From Enoplolaimus lenunculus (taxonomy: Eukaryota > Nematoda > Enoplea > Enoplida > Thoracostomopsidae): a stretch of DNA of 64,000 nt. The translations under genes were made by a program, and so were the position numbers. A model generated the notes under the pieces. The model had not been told where the DNA came from. It searched no databases and was given only the letters and a program-made list of their open reading frames with translations. Each line of letters starts with the position of its first letter. Position 1 is the stretch's first letter. Of this stretch, positions 10,661 through 21,853 are shown piece after piece. Location of the stretch: NCBI GenBank assembly GCA_030248215.1, contig JASANG010001213.1:1-64000 (forward strand), written 5' to 3'.

Positions 10661-12985
10661 CTACGCTTGTTCGGCCTTGAAATTATATTTACCTCTGATA
10701 CCCAATTGTTTCATGCCTTGCATCAATGCATGCATACTGTCAGCATTAGTCTGGTACTGTGTTCTGTATCCGGTTTTTTGACAGCAGCATCCACTGGATT
10801 TCCGGCATCGATTTTGATTCCGCAAACCAAATTCGCAATTTTGATTCGAATACTCTTCAGAATTACACGAGTAGCTTTCGCAGTCTTCGGTACAGAACCT
10901 TCGTTCGTCTTGCACTGTCTTTGGGCTTTGTTCAACACACCACGATGCAGGAGAGGGCTGCTCAAATGATGCAGGCACCACTCGGTACTGATACCCTTGA
11001 CAACGGGACCGCGACCTCTGCCCGGGGTCCCTAAAGCGGTCATAGTTTACTCGAGCGGCCGCACGTTTTGATAAGGTGCAATATACCGCCGGGTTAATAA
11101 CATAATAACTGCCTGAACTCGCACAACTACTGCCTAGCGATGTATCGCTGCCGGTAGTTGTCGAATCCAGGTTATGGAGGTTCGCGGGCGGCCACACCGC
11201 TCTACGACCAAAGGACCGGTCTAGCGTTTGGGCGCCGCCACCGTGACGACGACCCATAAAACGACCGACGGACCGACCAAGTGTTTGTGATCCGCTGACG
11301 CCATTACGTCCGGTCGGAAGCTGAACAAAACTCGGTCGCGGTGTCAGCAAATTTGACGTACCTCGGCCCGAAGGCCGTAACGGGTTCGGAAACAAATTGT
11401 TTTGATGAGGCGGACAAACATCAGCTACAGAGTCCCGGTTTGAATTTGAACTTTTCGGTGGTTTTTGAATAGTCGCGTATTCACTTTCTTCAGTTGTTAT
11501 TGGTTCCTTTAGTTTCGGCGTTTTACCAATAAAAATGTTTCGACACACAGAACGTTTTTGATTGGATAATTTCGGTTGATCAGGATAATTCTTAGGTACG
11601 TGTGGTCTTTGGTGGTCGAATGAATTTTTCGAAACACAATGACTAGCGTTTGCTAACTGTTCTAATCTTAAGGAAGCTGCTTTTGATACAGTACAGTAGG
11701 GATTAGTTCTAGGCATTGCCTGCCGCCGTTGGCCTTCTACTGAGAGCCTCATATAGCTGCAAGTACGTGCCATAGGCACATAGGATTGAGGTTGACCCAA
11801 GGTTTTTCCTACACAACTACTCTCTGAATTTCTGACCACCTCATGCTCCTGCGTTTCGATTGGTTGTTGAAATCTAGGCGATTTTGGAGTTGAAGGCTTA
11901 GCAAAACTAAACCTTGATGCTGGTTGGTCAGTGTGTAAATGAGAGGCGTTAGATTGAAGATTTGACGCATTTTGATTAGTTAATGTTGTTGAGTTTTTGA
12001 AAGAGGAGGCTGAAGTTTGAACATTCAACGCATTTTGATTGGTCAATTCAGTTGACTTTTTTACGTACTGCAGGCAAGTGTCCAATGAAATTAAGCTCGA
12101 AAATGATGATATCGATGCAGTATCAACTTTGCTCGATTGCGATTGGATACTTGAAGTTGGTGTACGCTTATTGGCTGATTTATTACTACCTAGCCAGTGC
12201 CCCTCAGATCTGGGGGTGTGGTGATCAAAATATTGCTGGACTTGACAATCGTTAGCGTCTAAGTTGAAATTGGCACTTTCCACGCGATGTTTACTCGAAG
12301 CTGAGCCCGAAGATTGAGTTGCTGCCGTGTCCAAGGATTCCTGAAATGGAACAGAGCAACTGGTGCCCCCATGTTCCAGAGGATAAACGTCCGATGGCCA
12401 TCTCTGTACCACAGTCACATCGTGCTCTGCTGACCAACAACATGAATCTGTGCTAATTTTATCGTCATTTTCACAATTGTTCCTACAAATCGTTTCAACA
12501 CTTTTTTGTGGGCAACTACTTGTCATTTCAGTACTTAGCTGGCTTTGGCACCCTATTTGAGACATTTCAGTTATATGGAGAGCTTGAACGGCTGACTTGT
12601 CTAGCCCCAAAAATGGAGACGGGACTATACTTATAGGTTGCATCGTAGAACATACCCTAGATCTTGAAGGCGGGGTTAAAAGAAGTCCAAATTCGGGCCG
12701 GTCCGCCTCACAATAGGGCCTTTTACGTGGACTGTGAGCCAAAGGCTTGATACAGGAGCTATTAATAGGAAAATCTTCTCTTTGTTTACGTTTTTCGGGT
12801 GTTCTCACTGCTGTTGAAGGTTTCATATATTTTGATGAAGTACGGGCTGGCGCGGATTTCGGTATACGCCGCCCCGTCGCCGTAGACCACGACGGGAATG
12901 GCGGCACAGCCTTTGATGTCGGAGAACTCGGCTGTAGTGCAAAGGCGTCTTTGCGTTTTTTGAATTTGAACGAAAATAACGGCAT
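10661..12985 (-). CDS. Large Ser-rich disordered protein of unknown function (774 aa)
   Basis: One uninterrupted frame of 774 codons, far too long to be chance in AT-rich DNA. The start is the first ATG after an in-frame TAA (13007-13009). I do not recognise the family. The N-terminus is basic and hydrophobic (MPLFSFKFKKRK), and SPRKRP near residue 90 could be a nuclear signal. The body is Ser/Thr/Asn/Gln-rich with no predicted membrane span. A motif occurs twice: NPYCTVSK (about residues 426-433) and NPAVYCTLSK (about 629-638), each followed by a basic Ala/Arg stretch; they might be short linear docking motifs. Two TNQNA motifs lie in the middle. The C-terminal 60 residues are Cys-rich (SGCCCQK) and end in a basic segment. 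Flanking exons cannot be excluded. Probably a scaffold or cytoskeletal/nuclear adaptor by composition only. Confidence 0.72.
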   Translation of the reverse strand: MPLFSFKFKKRKDAFALQPSSPTSKAVPPFPSWSTATGRRIPKSAPARTSSKYMKPSTAVRTPEKRKQREDFPINSSCIKPLAHSPRKRPYCEADRPEFGLLLTPPSRSRVCSTMQPISIVPSPFLGLDKSAVQALHITEMSQIGCQSQLSTEMTSSCPQKSVETICRNNCENDDKISTDSCCWSAEHDVTVVQRWPSDVYPLEHGGTSCSVPFQESLDTAATQSSGSASSKHRVESANFNLDANDCQVQQYFDHHTPRSEGHWLGSNKSANKRTPTSSIQSQSSKVDTASISSFSSLISLDTCLQYVKKSTELTNQNALNVQTSASSFKNSTTLTNQNASNLQSNASHLHTDQPASRFSFAKPSTPKSPRFQQPIETQEHEVVRNSESSCVGKTLGQPQSYVPMARTCSYMRLSVEGQRRQAMPRTNPYCTVSKAASLRLEQLANASHCVSKNSFDHQRPHVPKNYPDQPKLSNQKRSVCRNIFIGKTPKLKEPITTEESEYATIQKPPKSSNSNRDSVADVCPPHQNNLFPNPLRPSGRGTSNLLTPRPSFVQLPTGRNGVSGSQTLGRSVGRFMGRRHGGGAQTLDRSFGRRAVWPPANLHNLDSTTTGSDTSLGSSCASSGSYYVINPAVYCTLSKRAAARVNYDRFRDPGQRSRSRCQGYQYRVVPASFEQPSPASWCVEQSPKTVQDERRFCTEDCESYSCNSEEYSNQNCEFGLRNQNRCRKSSGCCCQKTGYRTQYQTNADSMHALMQGMKQLGIRGKYNFKAEQA

Positions 12986-13009
12986 TTCAATTAATGATAA
13001 CTTGAATTA

Positions 13010-13050
13010 AACTCTGGTAAATTGATATTTAAACTCTGGTAAATTGATAT
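13010..13050. repeat. Short direct duplication 5' of gene 1
   Basis: 'AACTCTGGTAAATTGATAT' occurs twice in tandem about 25-65 bp upstream of the start codon of the minus-strand gene, so it lies in its probable 5' untranslated region or promoter. No function can be assigned. Confidence 0.85.
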
Positions 13051-14054
13051 CAGTTAAGACTAGTAATGTTTATCTGCAAAAATATAAAAACAATGATAAC
13101 ACCTAAATTTGGTAGAACAATTTGCAATTAAATCACGATTGCAGTGGTAACTGGTAACACCTAAAGCCTTACTGTTAATTTGTTTCGCCAATTTTTTCTT
13201 CGCTTTATACTTATTAGGTATTCAGGTCTATAGTAACATCGTCGAAAGCCGGTGTAAAGTTTCAAACTATAAAGTTTTATCCGCCGCTACTAAAATTCTA
13301 TCAATAATATTGAAAACCAATGTTTAATTATAGGGTGTGCCCAGTAGAAATAAGAGCGACTAAGGGACTTCGAGACTAGAAGGCTGAGTCTTAGGATTAC
13401 GCTTATGTTTACGCTAGTTCTTATGTTTACACTTGTTCTTAGGCTTAAGGCTTAATAGCAGACTGGACTTTATTATTAATTTGTGCCAAAATCAAACCCA
13501 ATCGTTTATTGGTCTGTAGGTTATCTTTAACACATGACTATTTTGCTCTTGGCGCTTGCAGCTGGTTTGTTTAGCGTATGGCGTACAAGAAACCATAGAT
13601 AAACTATGAATGCGTTTACACTAAATCTGTCTGTTTGGGTCGAATTAAACGTCAAATTTTTAATTAAAGAAATTCAAAATCTGTTAACTGCCCTGGAAAA
13701 CAGATCAATGGCTTGTCAATCGTTTAAATGGGTTTCCCTAAAATTTCGTATACCTAGTGAGAGCTCTCAAAATCAAGAAATGGCAAATATTTCATACATG
13801 AATGCACCCTTAGAGGCGTCGAAATCGTGAAGAAATCAAAATGACAATTGCCCCATAGAAAATAATATTTTGTCCCCCTGTTCAGTGTCCACTTTTTTTA
13901 AAACGCAGTTGCAAAACGAACCAAATTCAAACCAGAACGTATCCTTTACAAAAACTTATACTCCAGCTTTGCGATCGCTTCGCTCGCTAGATTTTCTTTA
14001 CAACTTTGGTAAAGTTCCGACATCTCTTCAATACTGCCTCGTTAACAGTTTTAT
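13051..14054. other. Spacer upstream of gene 1
   Basis: Contains TTAGGC-like text near 13395-13455 ('CTTAGGATTACGCTTATG', 'TTCTTAGGCTTAAGGC') that may be a decayed piece of the GGCCAATG MITE family. No gene supported; frames at 13606-13830 and 13870-14091 have no protein features. Confidence 0.5.
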
Positions 14055-14250
14055 GGCCAATGTTACTTTAAGGGGCGTAACAGGAGATTAAGCGTATTTC
14101 TAAGCCTAAACCTAAGTCTAAGCGTTGGAAAAATGTGTTCCTAAAGCCTAAGGCTAAGCCTAAGCCTAAGCAAAAAAATGTAATCTAGAATCTAAACCTA
14201 CTATTTCATAGACACACCTGAAACCTGGACGCCTTAAAGTAACATGGGCC
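14055..14250. mobile_element. hAT-like MITE with TTAGGC hexamers; 8-bp target duplication
   Basis: Begins 'GGCCAATGTTACTTTAAGGG' and ends with the inverted 'CTTAAAGTAACATGGGCC'. Perfect 8-bp direct repeats AGTTTTAT flank it (14047-14054 and 14251-14258), as expected for hAT insertions. The interior contains 'CCTAAGGCTAAGCCTAAGCC', a degenerate (GCCTAA)n array. No coding capacity. Confidence 0.88.
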
Positions 14251-14910
14251 AGTTTTATTATCACGCTAAGTCGAACTTAGGTGTACTAATGCGTTTTCAA
14301 AATACCGTTTTTGTAATCTGCATTTCTGCGAGTAAATAGGATACGTGAAGACAGACCTAATTTTAGCATTTTCTACTCGTTAAAACCAGTGTAAAAGAAA
14401 GCATAACAGACTGTAATACCTGATCGCTAGGCCAGTTTTAAGCTTTTGTCTGTAATTAAACATCGAATATTAAATTTTACAATCTGTCAACTGACCTGGA
14501 AAATGGTTACAGATTCGAAACCATATTTTGACACTTACAGATTCGCTTTGAGTTACGTTTTGATTTCAATATTACTAAGGAGTTAAAATTTTTAATTTAA
14601 AAATCCATCTAACTTAAATTTAAAATATTGCAATTTTAAAGCTTGTCAACCGAACCGGAAAGATTGATCGAAAGTACATTTTTGGACGTGTAGCTTTAAT
14701 ATTAAAAAATGAAACAAATATCCTGCGAGTAGCGTCGAAATATATTTGAAGCCATATATGAGTGCGGTGAATTCAATGTAAGCTAACTATATTGCAATAT
14801 TGTACATAAAGCCTCCGGTACGACCATTGGTGGATCTAAAAATTTGTGATGCCCACAACATGCATGCACTAAACCTCGAGAGCAAAGTAACACAAAGGTA
14901 AAAAATTCAT

Positions 14911-15116
14911 CTGCAAACAAAGTTAGTCAAATTGACTATCTTCGAAATAGGCTCTATGGGACTAGCACAATCTGAGTCAAATTCAACTCCGCGCGAGTCA
15001 AACGTGCGATTCAGTGAGATGAATTTGACTCTTTGCGGAGTCAAATTTGACTCAGTTTGTGTAGTCCCATAGAGCCTAACTCCGACAGGGTCAATTTGAC
15101 TCACCATTTTTTGCAA
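14911..15116. mobile_element. MITE, CACTGCAAAAAATGGTGAGTC family
   Basis: Diverged palindrome: 'AGTCAAATTGACTATCTTCG' at the left mirrored by 'GTCAATTTGACTCACC' and TTTTTTGCA at the right; the inner arms carry TAGGCTCTATGGGACTA and its inverse. Interior rich in GACTC. Confidence 0.85.
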
Positions 15117-15950
15117 TGTTGCATTTGGAATGGCTCAGACTTAGGCTTCAAATGAAGATTAAAATTAGGTTTGTTGTTATTGCAAAAATTTTTAGTTAAT
15201 ACCGACGACCAAATTGCATAACTAAACATTCCACAAAATACGGATGTACTCGGTAAAACAAATTCCTTCGTATGGATTTGTCCTGGTAGGAGCGCTGAAT
15301 CTGTTAAAATTCTGTATAAATGGGTCGTATCTCATTTCGAAATACATCTCGGGTCATTGCAACGGCCAAAACGGTAAAAAACCTCACTTCGAATAAAAAT
15401 GGACGTTCAAATCTAAATTAATGTTTTTCCTATCTATATGATATAGGCAATGTTTTGAACTAAACAGATTTGCATATGCGTTGACGGCCACACTCACTAA
15501 TTTCAATATACATATACACATAATCAATCAATCCGTGTGGGTGACAAGCATGTTGCATGTATTCATTTCTTGGCCGTTAAATGCAAAGATATGGAAACTG
15601 TGTCATTATCACGTTTTTCCAGCTTGTCGCGCGGCCGGAATTGATCCTCAGTTTGTTTTCCGCAAGCCTCAATTGGAAGCTTTAACCTATTGAGCTAAAG
15701 AAATATATATTGATGAGTTGCTGCTCGTTACCGAAACCAAACAAGCCTACTATGGCAACAAAACGCAAACATTAACAGACATGCAGGAGTAACTAAACCG
15801 TCTCCGAGTCTTGTACAAAATTCATTGGGCAGGGCAGTAGCAAGTGAAACAAATAAACAAGACTGGGCGGTACAATTTTCTCACAATGCAAAATGTCGCG
15901 TGACACGGTATTAAACACTAATAAACAAGCATTAAATCAAAATAAATATG
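15117..15950. other. Spacer, nothing identified
   Basis: AT-rich, with no recognisable gene or repeat family. Confidence 0.4.
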
Positions 15951-16445
15951 TCAGAAATGTCACTCAAAATTTGACCGTAAAGTGTTTCTTTGCGAGGGTC
16001 GAACGTTCAAAATAAACTTTTAATCTTGACAGCACCCCGTTAGCCAGGGACCGTAGGTAGAGCTTGATCAATGTTGCCAATACTTTGTGGTGACATTGAA
16101 TGTTTACTTTTGTTCTCAGAAATGTCATTCAAAATTTGACCGTAAAGTGTTTCTTTGCCAGGGTCGAACGTTCAAAATATACTTTTAACCTTGACAGCAC
16201 CCCGTTAGCCAGGGACCGTAAGTAGAGCTTGATCAATGTTGCCAATACTTTGTGGTGACATTGAATGTTTACTTCTGTTCTCAGAAATGTCACTCAAAAT
16301 TTGACCGTAAAGTGTTTCTTTGCCAGGGTCAAACTTTCAAAATAAACTTTTAACCTGGACAGCACCGTTAGCCAAAGACCGTAGGTTGAGCTTGGTCAAT
16401 GTTATCAATGCCTTTTGGTGACATGGAATGTTTACTTTTGTTCAT
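15951..16445. repeat. Three tandem copies of a 165-bp unit
   Basis: 'TCAGAAATGTCACTCAAAAT' begins at 15951, 16116 and 16281, an exact 165-bp spacing. Units share 'GACCGTAAAGTGTTTCTTTG', 'GACAGCACC' and 'GACATTGAATGTTTACTT'. Copies one and two are about 97% alike by eye, and the third is more diverged. The frame is interrupted in all directions, so it is non-coding. Confidence 0.95.
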
Positions 16446-16899
16446 TTACTGGCTCATGACAATATAACTTGATTCAACTTAATTTAGTTTTTATCAAGAA
16501 CTTGAGTAATGTCAGAACACCGTTGTTCCCTACAACTACTATTCAGTCGAAGCGCTGTAAATTCATAATAAACCATTAGCTTGGAGTGCGCTAAAATTAC
16601 ACGAATTTAGAATTACTTTTCAAATCATTATATAAATGCCGTTTATTGCTTATGCAATATAAATTTATACGACCGTATACAATTGAGTGCCGGAAACGGT
16701 AAAATTATTAGTTTAATGTAATAAAAATGAAGTGTTGTAAAACTTTTCGGCAGCGATCGCAATTAAAATTCAACCGAAAATGTTTTAAACTTTCGTTAGG
16801 TTTTTGCTAATTTTGAAATTATTAATAATTGGTTAACTTCCAGAAATTCGTCTTTAAAATTTGAGATTTATAACAAGAGGAAACGAGTGGTAAAATACT
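16446..16899. other. AT-rich spacer
   Basis: Nothing identified. Confidence 0.4.
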
Positions 16900-16907
16900 A
16901 AAATATG

Positions 16908-17085
16908 GGCCAATGTATAGAACAGGGCCGGAACAGTAGTATAAGCATATTCTAAGCCTAAGCCTATGCCTAAGCGTATAAATGAGCCTATTTCTAAGCC
17001 TAAGCGAAAAAATTAGTCTAAAGCTTAAGCTTACTCTATTACAGTCCCGCCGAAAAACGTTCTGGTCCTGTTCTGTACATGGGCC
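16908..17085. mobile_element. hAT-like MITE with TTAGGC hexamers; perfect 8-bp duplication
   Basis: Ends 'GGCCAATGTATAGAACAGGG' and 'CCTGTTCTGTACATGGGCC' form the inverted pair. The flanks are the 8-bp repeat AAAATATG (16900-16907 and 17086-17093). Inside are 'CTAAGCCTAAGCCTATGCCT' and 'TAGTCTAAAGCTTAAGCTTA', which recur in the other copies. Confidence 0.93.
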
Positions 17086-17661
17086 AAAATATGCATCAAA
17101 TGTACACAGTTTGCCATTAGTTGCGTACAGTATGGTTCTATGCGAGAAACGATTATTATGCTAAATGCAATAGATTTAACACGGAACACCCCCGTCGAAA
17201 TTTTCAGCTTCCGTCCCCAAACTCCAGTTCACGCCTATAATCCAGGAGTTGGCGAAAGCTTTCACCGTAACCAATGTTGTTAGACAAAATTTTGCTAGTC
17301 AAAAATAAAAAATAAAAACTTTAAAACTCTCTCCCTCAAAATTTATGCGGTCAGCTCATATTGTCAAACGCGAAAACCGAAACGGTTCAAGTTAACCTTG
17401 ACCTCAACTGCAACATAATTTTAAAGCGGAAATGTTTCGGTAAATTTTGTGATGTATTTCATTTGTACAACAAGTCGTCTAAGTTTGACAATATTTTTAT
17501 CTCCGGTATTCTATACTGTTTTGACTGCTTTTCCCTTAGGATTTGAAAACAGGAAAATGCCGATGACCCTGCATGAGGTTTGTCGTTAAGAGAAACAGAT
17601 AAAGCGGTAACCGCTTACATGTTGTTATCAGTGTTTATATCTTTCAATATAAAACGGAAAT
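17086..17661. other. Spacer
   Basis: No feature recognised beyond the MITE flank. A 61-codon frame at 17361-17546 has no supporting evidence. Confidence 0.4.
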
Positions 17662-17945
17662 ATTCAGTATTTTGAGGTATAACTTTTAAACTGTGCTAAA
17701 TTCAAAGTATATATGTAATTTTGAGGGATAACTTTTATTCAGTATTTTGAGGTATAACTTTTAAACTGTGCTAAAATCAAAGTATATATGTAATTTTGAG
17801 GTATAACTTTTATTCAGTATTTTGAGGTATAACTTTTAAACCGTGCTAAAATCAAAGTATATATGTAATTTTGAGGGATAACTTTTATTCAGTATTTTGA
17901 GGTATAACTTTTAAACTGTGCTAAATTCAAAGTATATATGTAAAA
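17662..17945. repeat. 75-bp tandem repeat, about 3.8 copies
   Basis: 'ATTCAGTATTTTGAGGTATA' starts at 17662, 17737, 17812 and 17887, exactly 75 bp apart; units also contain 'CAAAGTATATATGTAATTTT'. Copies differ at one or two bases, indicating recent amplification. Confidence 0.96.
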
Positions 17946-18703
17946 CTGATTTCAGCTATTTTTCCGTTGGGTGTAACTTTGAAAACTTATCAAATACGTT
18001 TGTGTTGAAACATACCGTGGCTCTGATTAATCAGTGAGAGCCGCAACCGAAACTAAATTGTTAGTTTTCAGCATTGAATTTTGTTGGGCTTAAACTTGAA
18101 TTCACTTCGACGGTCATTCGAAAGGCCATTTACCTCGGGTATAATTAAAATACGTGGCGCGATGCCAAAAGAATCAAACCATGTTTCCATCCGTTACCCT
18201 TACTCATATTCAAGATATATTTTCAAATTTAAAACTAAACATTTACGGTAAAGACATACAGTAGAGTATATAAAAACTAACAAGTCCCCTGATAGCGATA
18301 AAAACAACTTGCAGTTTAAGGGTTAAAGACACATAAACGCTTCGCATTTAACTTAAACCGCAAATATACGATTACTGAATATGGTGACTCAAAATATTTG
18401 AATGTGAATGGGTTGATGATTCAGAAAAGATGATGGGGACCGAAACTATGGCCAGCCCTTGTCGCAATTAAACATGTGGGAGACGCCAAATGTTCATCAG
18501 AAGCTCACATTGTGTTTGCTTATTTAAAGTAGCTGAAAAATACACTGCGGATACAACATAGGTGGAAAAAATTTTGAGTTAAATCTACCCATCCTGTAGA
18601 AATACCTGGTGATCCGAACTTGTAGTAAAAAACCAGTGTAGGAAGTGGGCAGCTTGTGACCGCCCTACCCTGCACTCACTACGAAAATTACGCAAATTGC
18701 AAC
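17946..18703. other. Spacer
   Basis: AT-rich sequence without a recognised feature. Confidence 0.4.
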
Positions 18704-18770
18704 GATGACGGGCGGCGCCGTATGGGTGACGGACGGCGCCGGACGTCAACAAACGTATAGCGCAACCTTA
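18704..18770. mobile_element. MITE fragment, GGTTGCGCTATAC family
   Basis: Right end only: 'GGCGCCGTATGGGTGACGG' followed by 'AACGTATAGCGCAACCTTA', matching the interior and terminus of the copy at 8731-9129. Confidence 0.75.
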
Positions 18771-18927
18771 ACTTTGTATGCATTCTCAACACTAGATCAA
18801 TGTCGCAAACCTTTATTTCTAGTTTTTGCCCTATACTTAGGTTTATGTGTAGAGTTATGTGAAATTGAGTTTGTACTCTATACTATACTTAGGGTCCTTT
18901 ACCACTATTGCATTACCTTCACAGGCA

Positions 18928-19088
18928 GAGGCGGATCCAGAAATTACTGACGGGGGCGGGTTGGCAAAATGATACGTAAGCGTCATTGGCAGCGACAACT
19001 TGTAAGGTAGGAACTTGGTCATTGTATCACAAAAAAAATATCTGGTGAAGAGGACGTACACCCTTCACCCCCTGTCTGGATCCGCTAT
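18928..19088. mobile_element. MITE with AGGCGGATCCAGA ends
   Basis: Left end 'AGGCGGATCCAGAAATTAC' is mirrored by 'TCTGGATCCGCTA'. Next to the ends are GGGGGCGGG and CACCCCCTG, also inverted. About 160 bp, no coding capacity. A related single end 'GGGGCAGATCCAGGATTT' is near 58717. Confidence 0.75.
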
Positions 19089-20835
19089 AGTTCAATAGAA
19101 TGCAATTGCAAATTTTTCTGTCAACTTTTCACGACAACAATAACGGCTGTTTTATACCCAGTGAAGACATACCTCTTCGAGTCACGAAACTTTGATGTTT
19201 TTATTACAGCGTGACAAGGTCTGGAGTAGCCACCCCCCAATACCCCCATTTGGAGAGGCCCCCACCCTGGAATTTGGAAGAGCCCCCACCCCTGCCTGCT
19301 CCGGCACTGAGCGTGACTAACAAATAGTTCAATATCAGAAGAATTACAAGTTGTGCCACAGGTGCAAAAATAATTTTTAACTCGTGCTGCATAGTGGCTA
19401 TATTTCTCAGCGATATTGTTTAAAAACATACTGTGATATTCATATGAGCAATATGGTAAAATTTTCAATGCGCCAGGACTGATGGTGGCCGGCTGCCCAC
19501 ATTCCCGTTAAATCCGCAACGGCCGAAGAAATATGAAACATGCAAGTAAATGCCCAAAAGATAAAGAAAATATAAAACATTTAATTTATTGTTTAACAAA
19601 TTTTTTACACCAAACAAGTACACATTAGGCATGAAACCAGCAATTTTATAATAATATGATGACTTTAGTATATTTTAACCTCAAAAACTATATTCAAACT
19701 TTTTCTAAATCCCTAGCGAACACAGAGAGGTCATCCCTGTCGGGGGCAACACACCACCTGCAAACATAGATGCAGACATCGGCGTGACAAACAATTATCT
19801 TTGATACTGAACACAAAAAATCGCCAAAAACTAAATTCCGTGTAACAGTGCATGAGCGCAGTCAGGATTTGTTTTTCTGGAGGGTATAATTTCAGCTGAT
19901 GACGCTTTCCAGCTATTGCAAACCAGTGGAAAAGTAGGTTAATTTTATTAAAGCTCTCAACGATGGCTCATTTTAAAATCTAGTTCCCTGAATTCTTGCC
20001 GGCTGCCTCTTTATGAAAACTTTGTTTATAATTCAAAATTTCGATTAAGTTATGATAAATTATTCGAGTTAAAAACAACGAACAATGAATATATATTGGT
20101 AAATACTTATCTTATACAAGGTATAATTGAAATTATTTATCAAGATAAAAAGTTTTGAAAAAGTTTTCCGCTATTCTCAAACAAGTGTTGACACTATTAC
20201 TAGAATTTAAGACATTGCGAACGCGGAGGTTAGAAATTTAGTACGTTTTTAGCTTTGACAATACGGCTAAAGGATACCAAAGTTTACAGAATAACTGCAA
20301 GCCTACTTCGGTGGTCAGTTTTTTCGAAACTCTAAAGTAACCAATGCGGCGGCGCAGGGCTAAACTTGAAAAGATCTCAAATTTTATCAGAGAATATTTG
20401 ACGAAAATTTTTGTTATACAAACTCAATAAATGTTTTTAAAAACACCAATATATAATGTTTACAAGTTTACACATTTTGTTTGTTGTGTTAAAAATTCAA
20501 AAAATTTAATTAATTCAAAAGAAATACCGTTTCACACATTTTAGTTTCGTAAATTTGGCCGAGTGAAACTTTTTTTGATACAAATCACAGCAGGATGCCG
20601 AAAATACTGGCGAAAAGTTTTCGCATTTGATTGCATAAAGACGGGCCGATAATAACAATTACTGCAAGCTGTTGAACAAGACAAATTGCACATTTATGGC
20701 AAAAGTGTCATTTAACACCTGCGTTGTTTTAGAGAACGGATCATAAAAAAGAGGAAAATTTGAAATTTCAATAAATCAAGTTAGAATATAACGAGTAATA
20801 ATTAAAAAATTAAGAAATAGCTATATACTATAACA
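19089..20835. other. Spacer
   Basis: At 19225-19312 a C-rich patch ('AGCCACCCCCCAATACCCCC', 'AGAGCCCCCACCCCTGCC') looks like part of an old mobile element. Otherwise AT-rich with no supported gene. Confidence 0.45.
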
Positions 20836-20931
20836 CTAACGGCTGTAACCAGTGCGGTATTGCATTCGTGCTCCGCTCACAGGCGGCTTGTCATAGAGGA
20901 CATTGAGGTCGGGCTCGCAGGCACGCGACAA
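20836..20931 (-). other. Possible terminal exon (weak)
   Basis: A GC-richer patch in AT-rich DNA. On the minus strand it reads ACEPDLNVLYDKPPVSG and on to a TAG at 20836-20838. The peptide looks protein-like, but no clean acceptor precedes it and I cannot link it in phase with the candidate exon at 21854-21956. Equally it may be part of a repeat. Confidence 0.18.
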
Positions 20932-21479
20932 ATGTTTGAAAGAAGGCAATAATTTTAAGAAATATAATTTTCACCCACATTTTTCAACAGACCTTTTGTC
21001 CTTGGGTTGTGTTTGGAAAGCATTCACACCAAATTTAGCAACATAGTTTCCATGCGTAGATATAACCTGTACTTCTCTATATCTACAACTAAATCTGGGT
21101 CAAAATATTTTTGAAATTTTAAACTTTTCTATTAATCAGGAAGAGTAACAATTTTTAAATTAAAAATTATAAATACAAAAATTTAAATAGTTAAACACTA
21201 GTCTGGTTAAACACAAAAAGTATTGGTGACACACAAAAAAGCTTCTAGTAACCTGTCACTCTGTATTAACAATTTTTTCTATCATGACCAAAAATTTGCT
21301 GTCAAACTGAACTGTTTGCACAAATTTTGATGCACCGAGGAAATTTAACTTTCAAACAATTTTACTCAAATTTAAAAATATGTTAAGTCTTGAACGTTTC
21401 TCTGCCAGGCTCAAGATAAGCCCCAGCAGCGGCGGGATCAGTAATAACTGGCTCGACGGGGTGATATAAAACAGCGAAA

Positions 21480-21700
21480 AAATTTCCCGAGCGAAGCGAG
21501 ACACAAACAAAACGAAATTTTTAAGGTAAAATTTAATGCTACATATTGGCTTTGACCTCTGTAGCAAAGGCTTAAGCCTGGGTGAACTATTGGATCTACC
21601 AGTGACCCCAGGGTGTTTTTAGCCTGATGTCATATTTCCAAATGTGTGTAGCATCTACTGCCAGTTATGGTATTAAAAGAGCAAATTAAGGTAGTTGCCA
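21480..21700. mobile_element. Interspersed repeat with GAGCGAAGCGAG and TGTGTGTAGCA motifs
   Basis: 'CCCGAGCGAAGCGAGACACA' near 21485 and 'AAATGTGTGTAGCATCTACT' near 21639. The first motif recurs near 46165 and 54818, the second near 46751, 57773, 59099 and inverted near 62895. Element borders are not defined, so this is a family call only. Confidence 0.45.
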
Positions 21701-21853
21701 AATTTGCAACAAAGTTATAATTTTTGTAATGGTTTTCGAGGTTGTTTTGCTTTCTACAATCAGCTTCGTTTGACGAACTCTCACCGCTCGACGACAATGG
21801 CCTCTCTTGAACTACGAGTCCACCATAGGACAAGTAAACGCTTAGACACTCAC

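Noticed and set aside
13332-14222. An ~890-bp element with GGTGTGCCCAGTAGAAATA / CTATTTCATAGACACACC inverted ends
   Set aside because: The ends match only imperfectly, and the right part is explained better by the 196-bp element 14055-14250, which has a perfect 8-bp target duplication.
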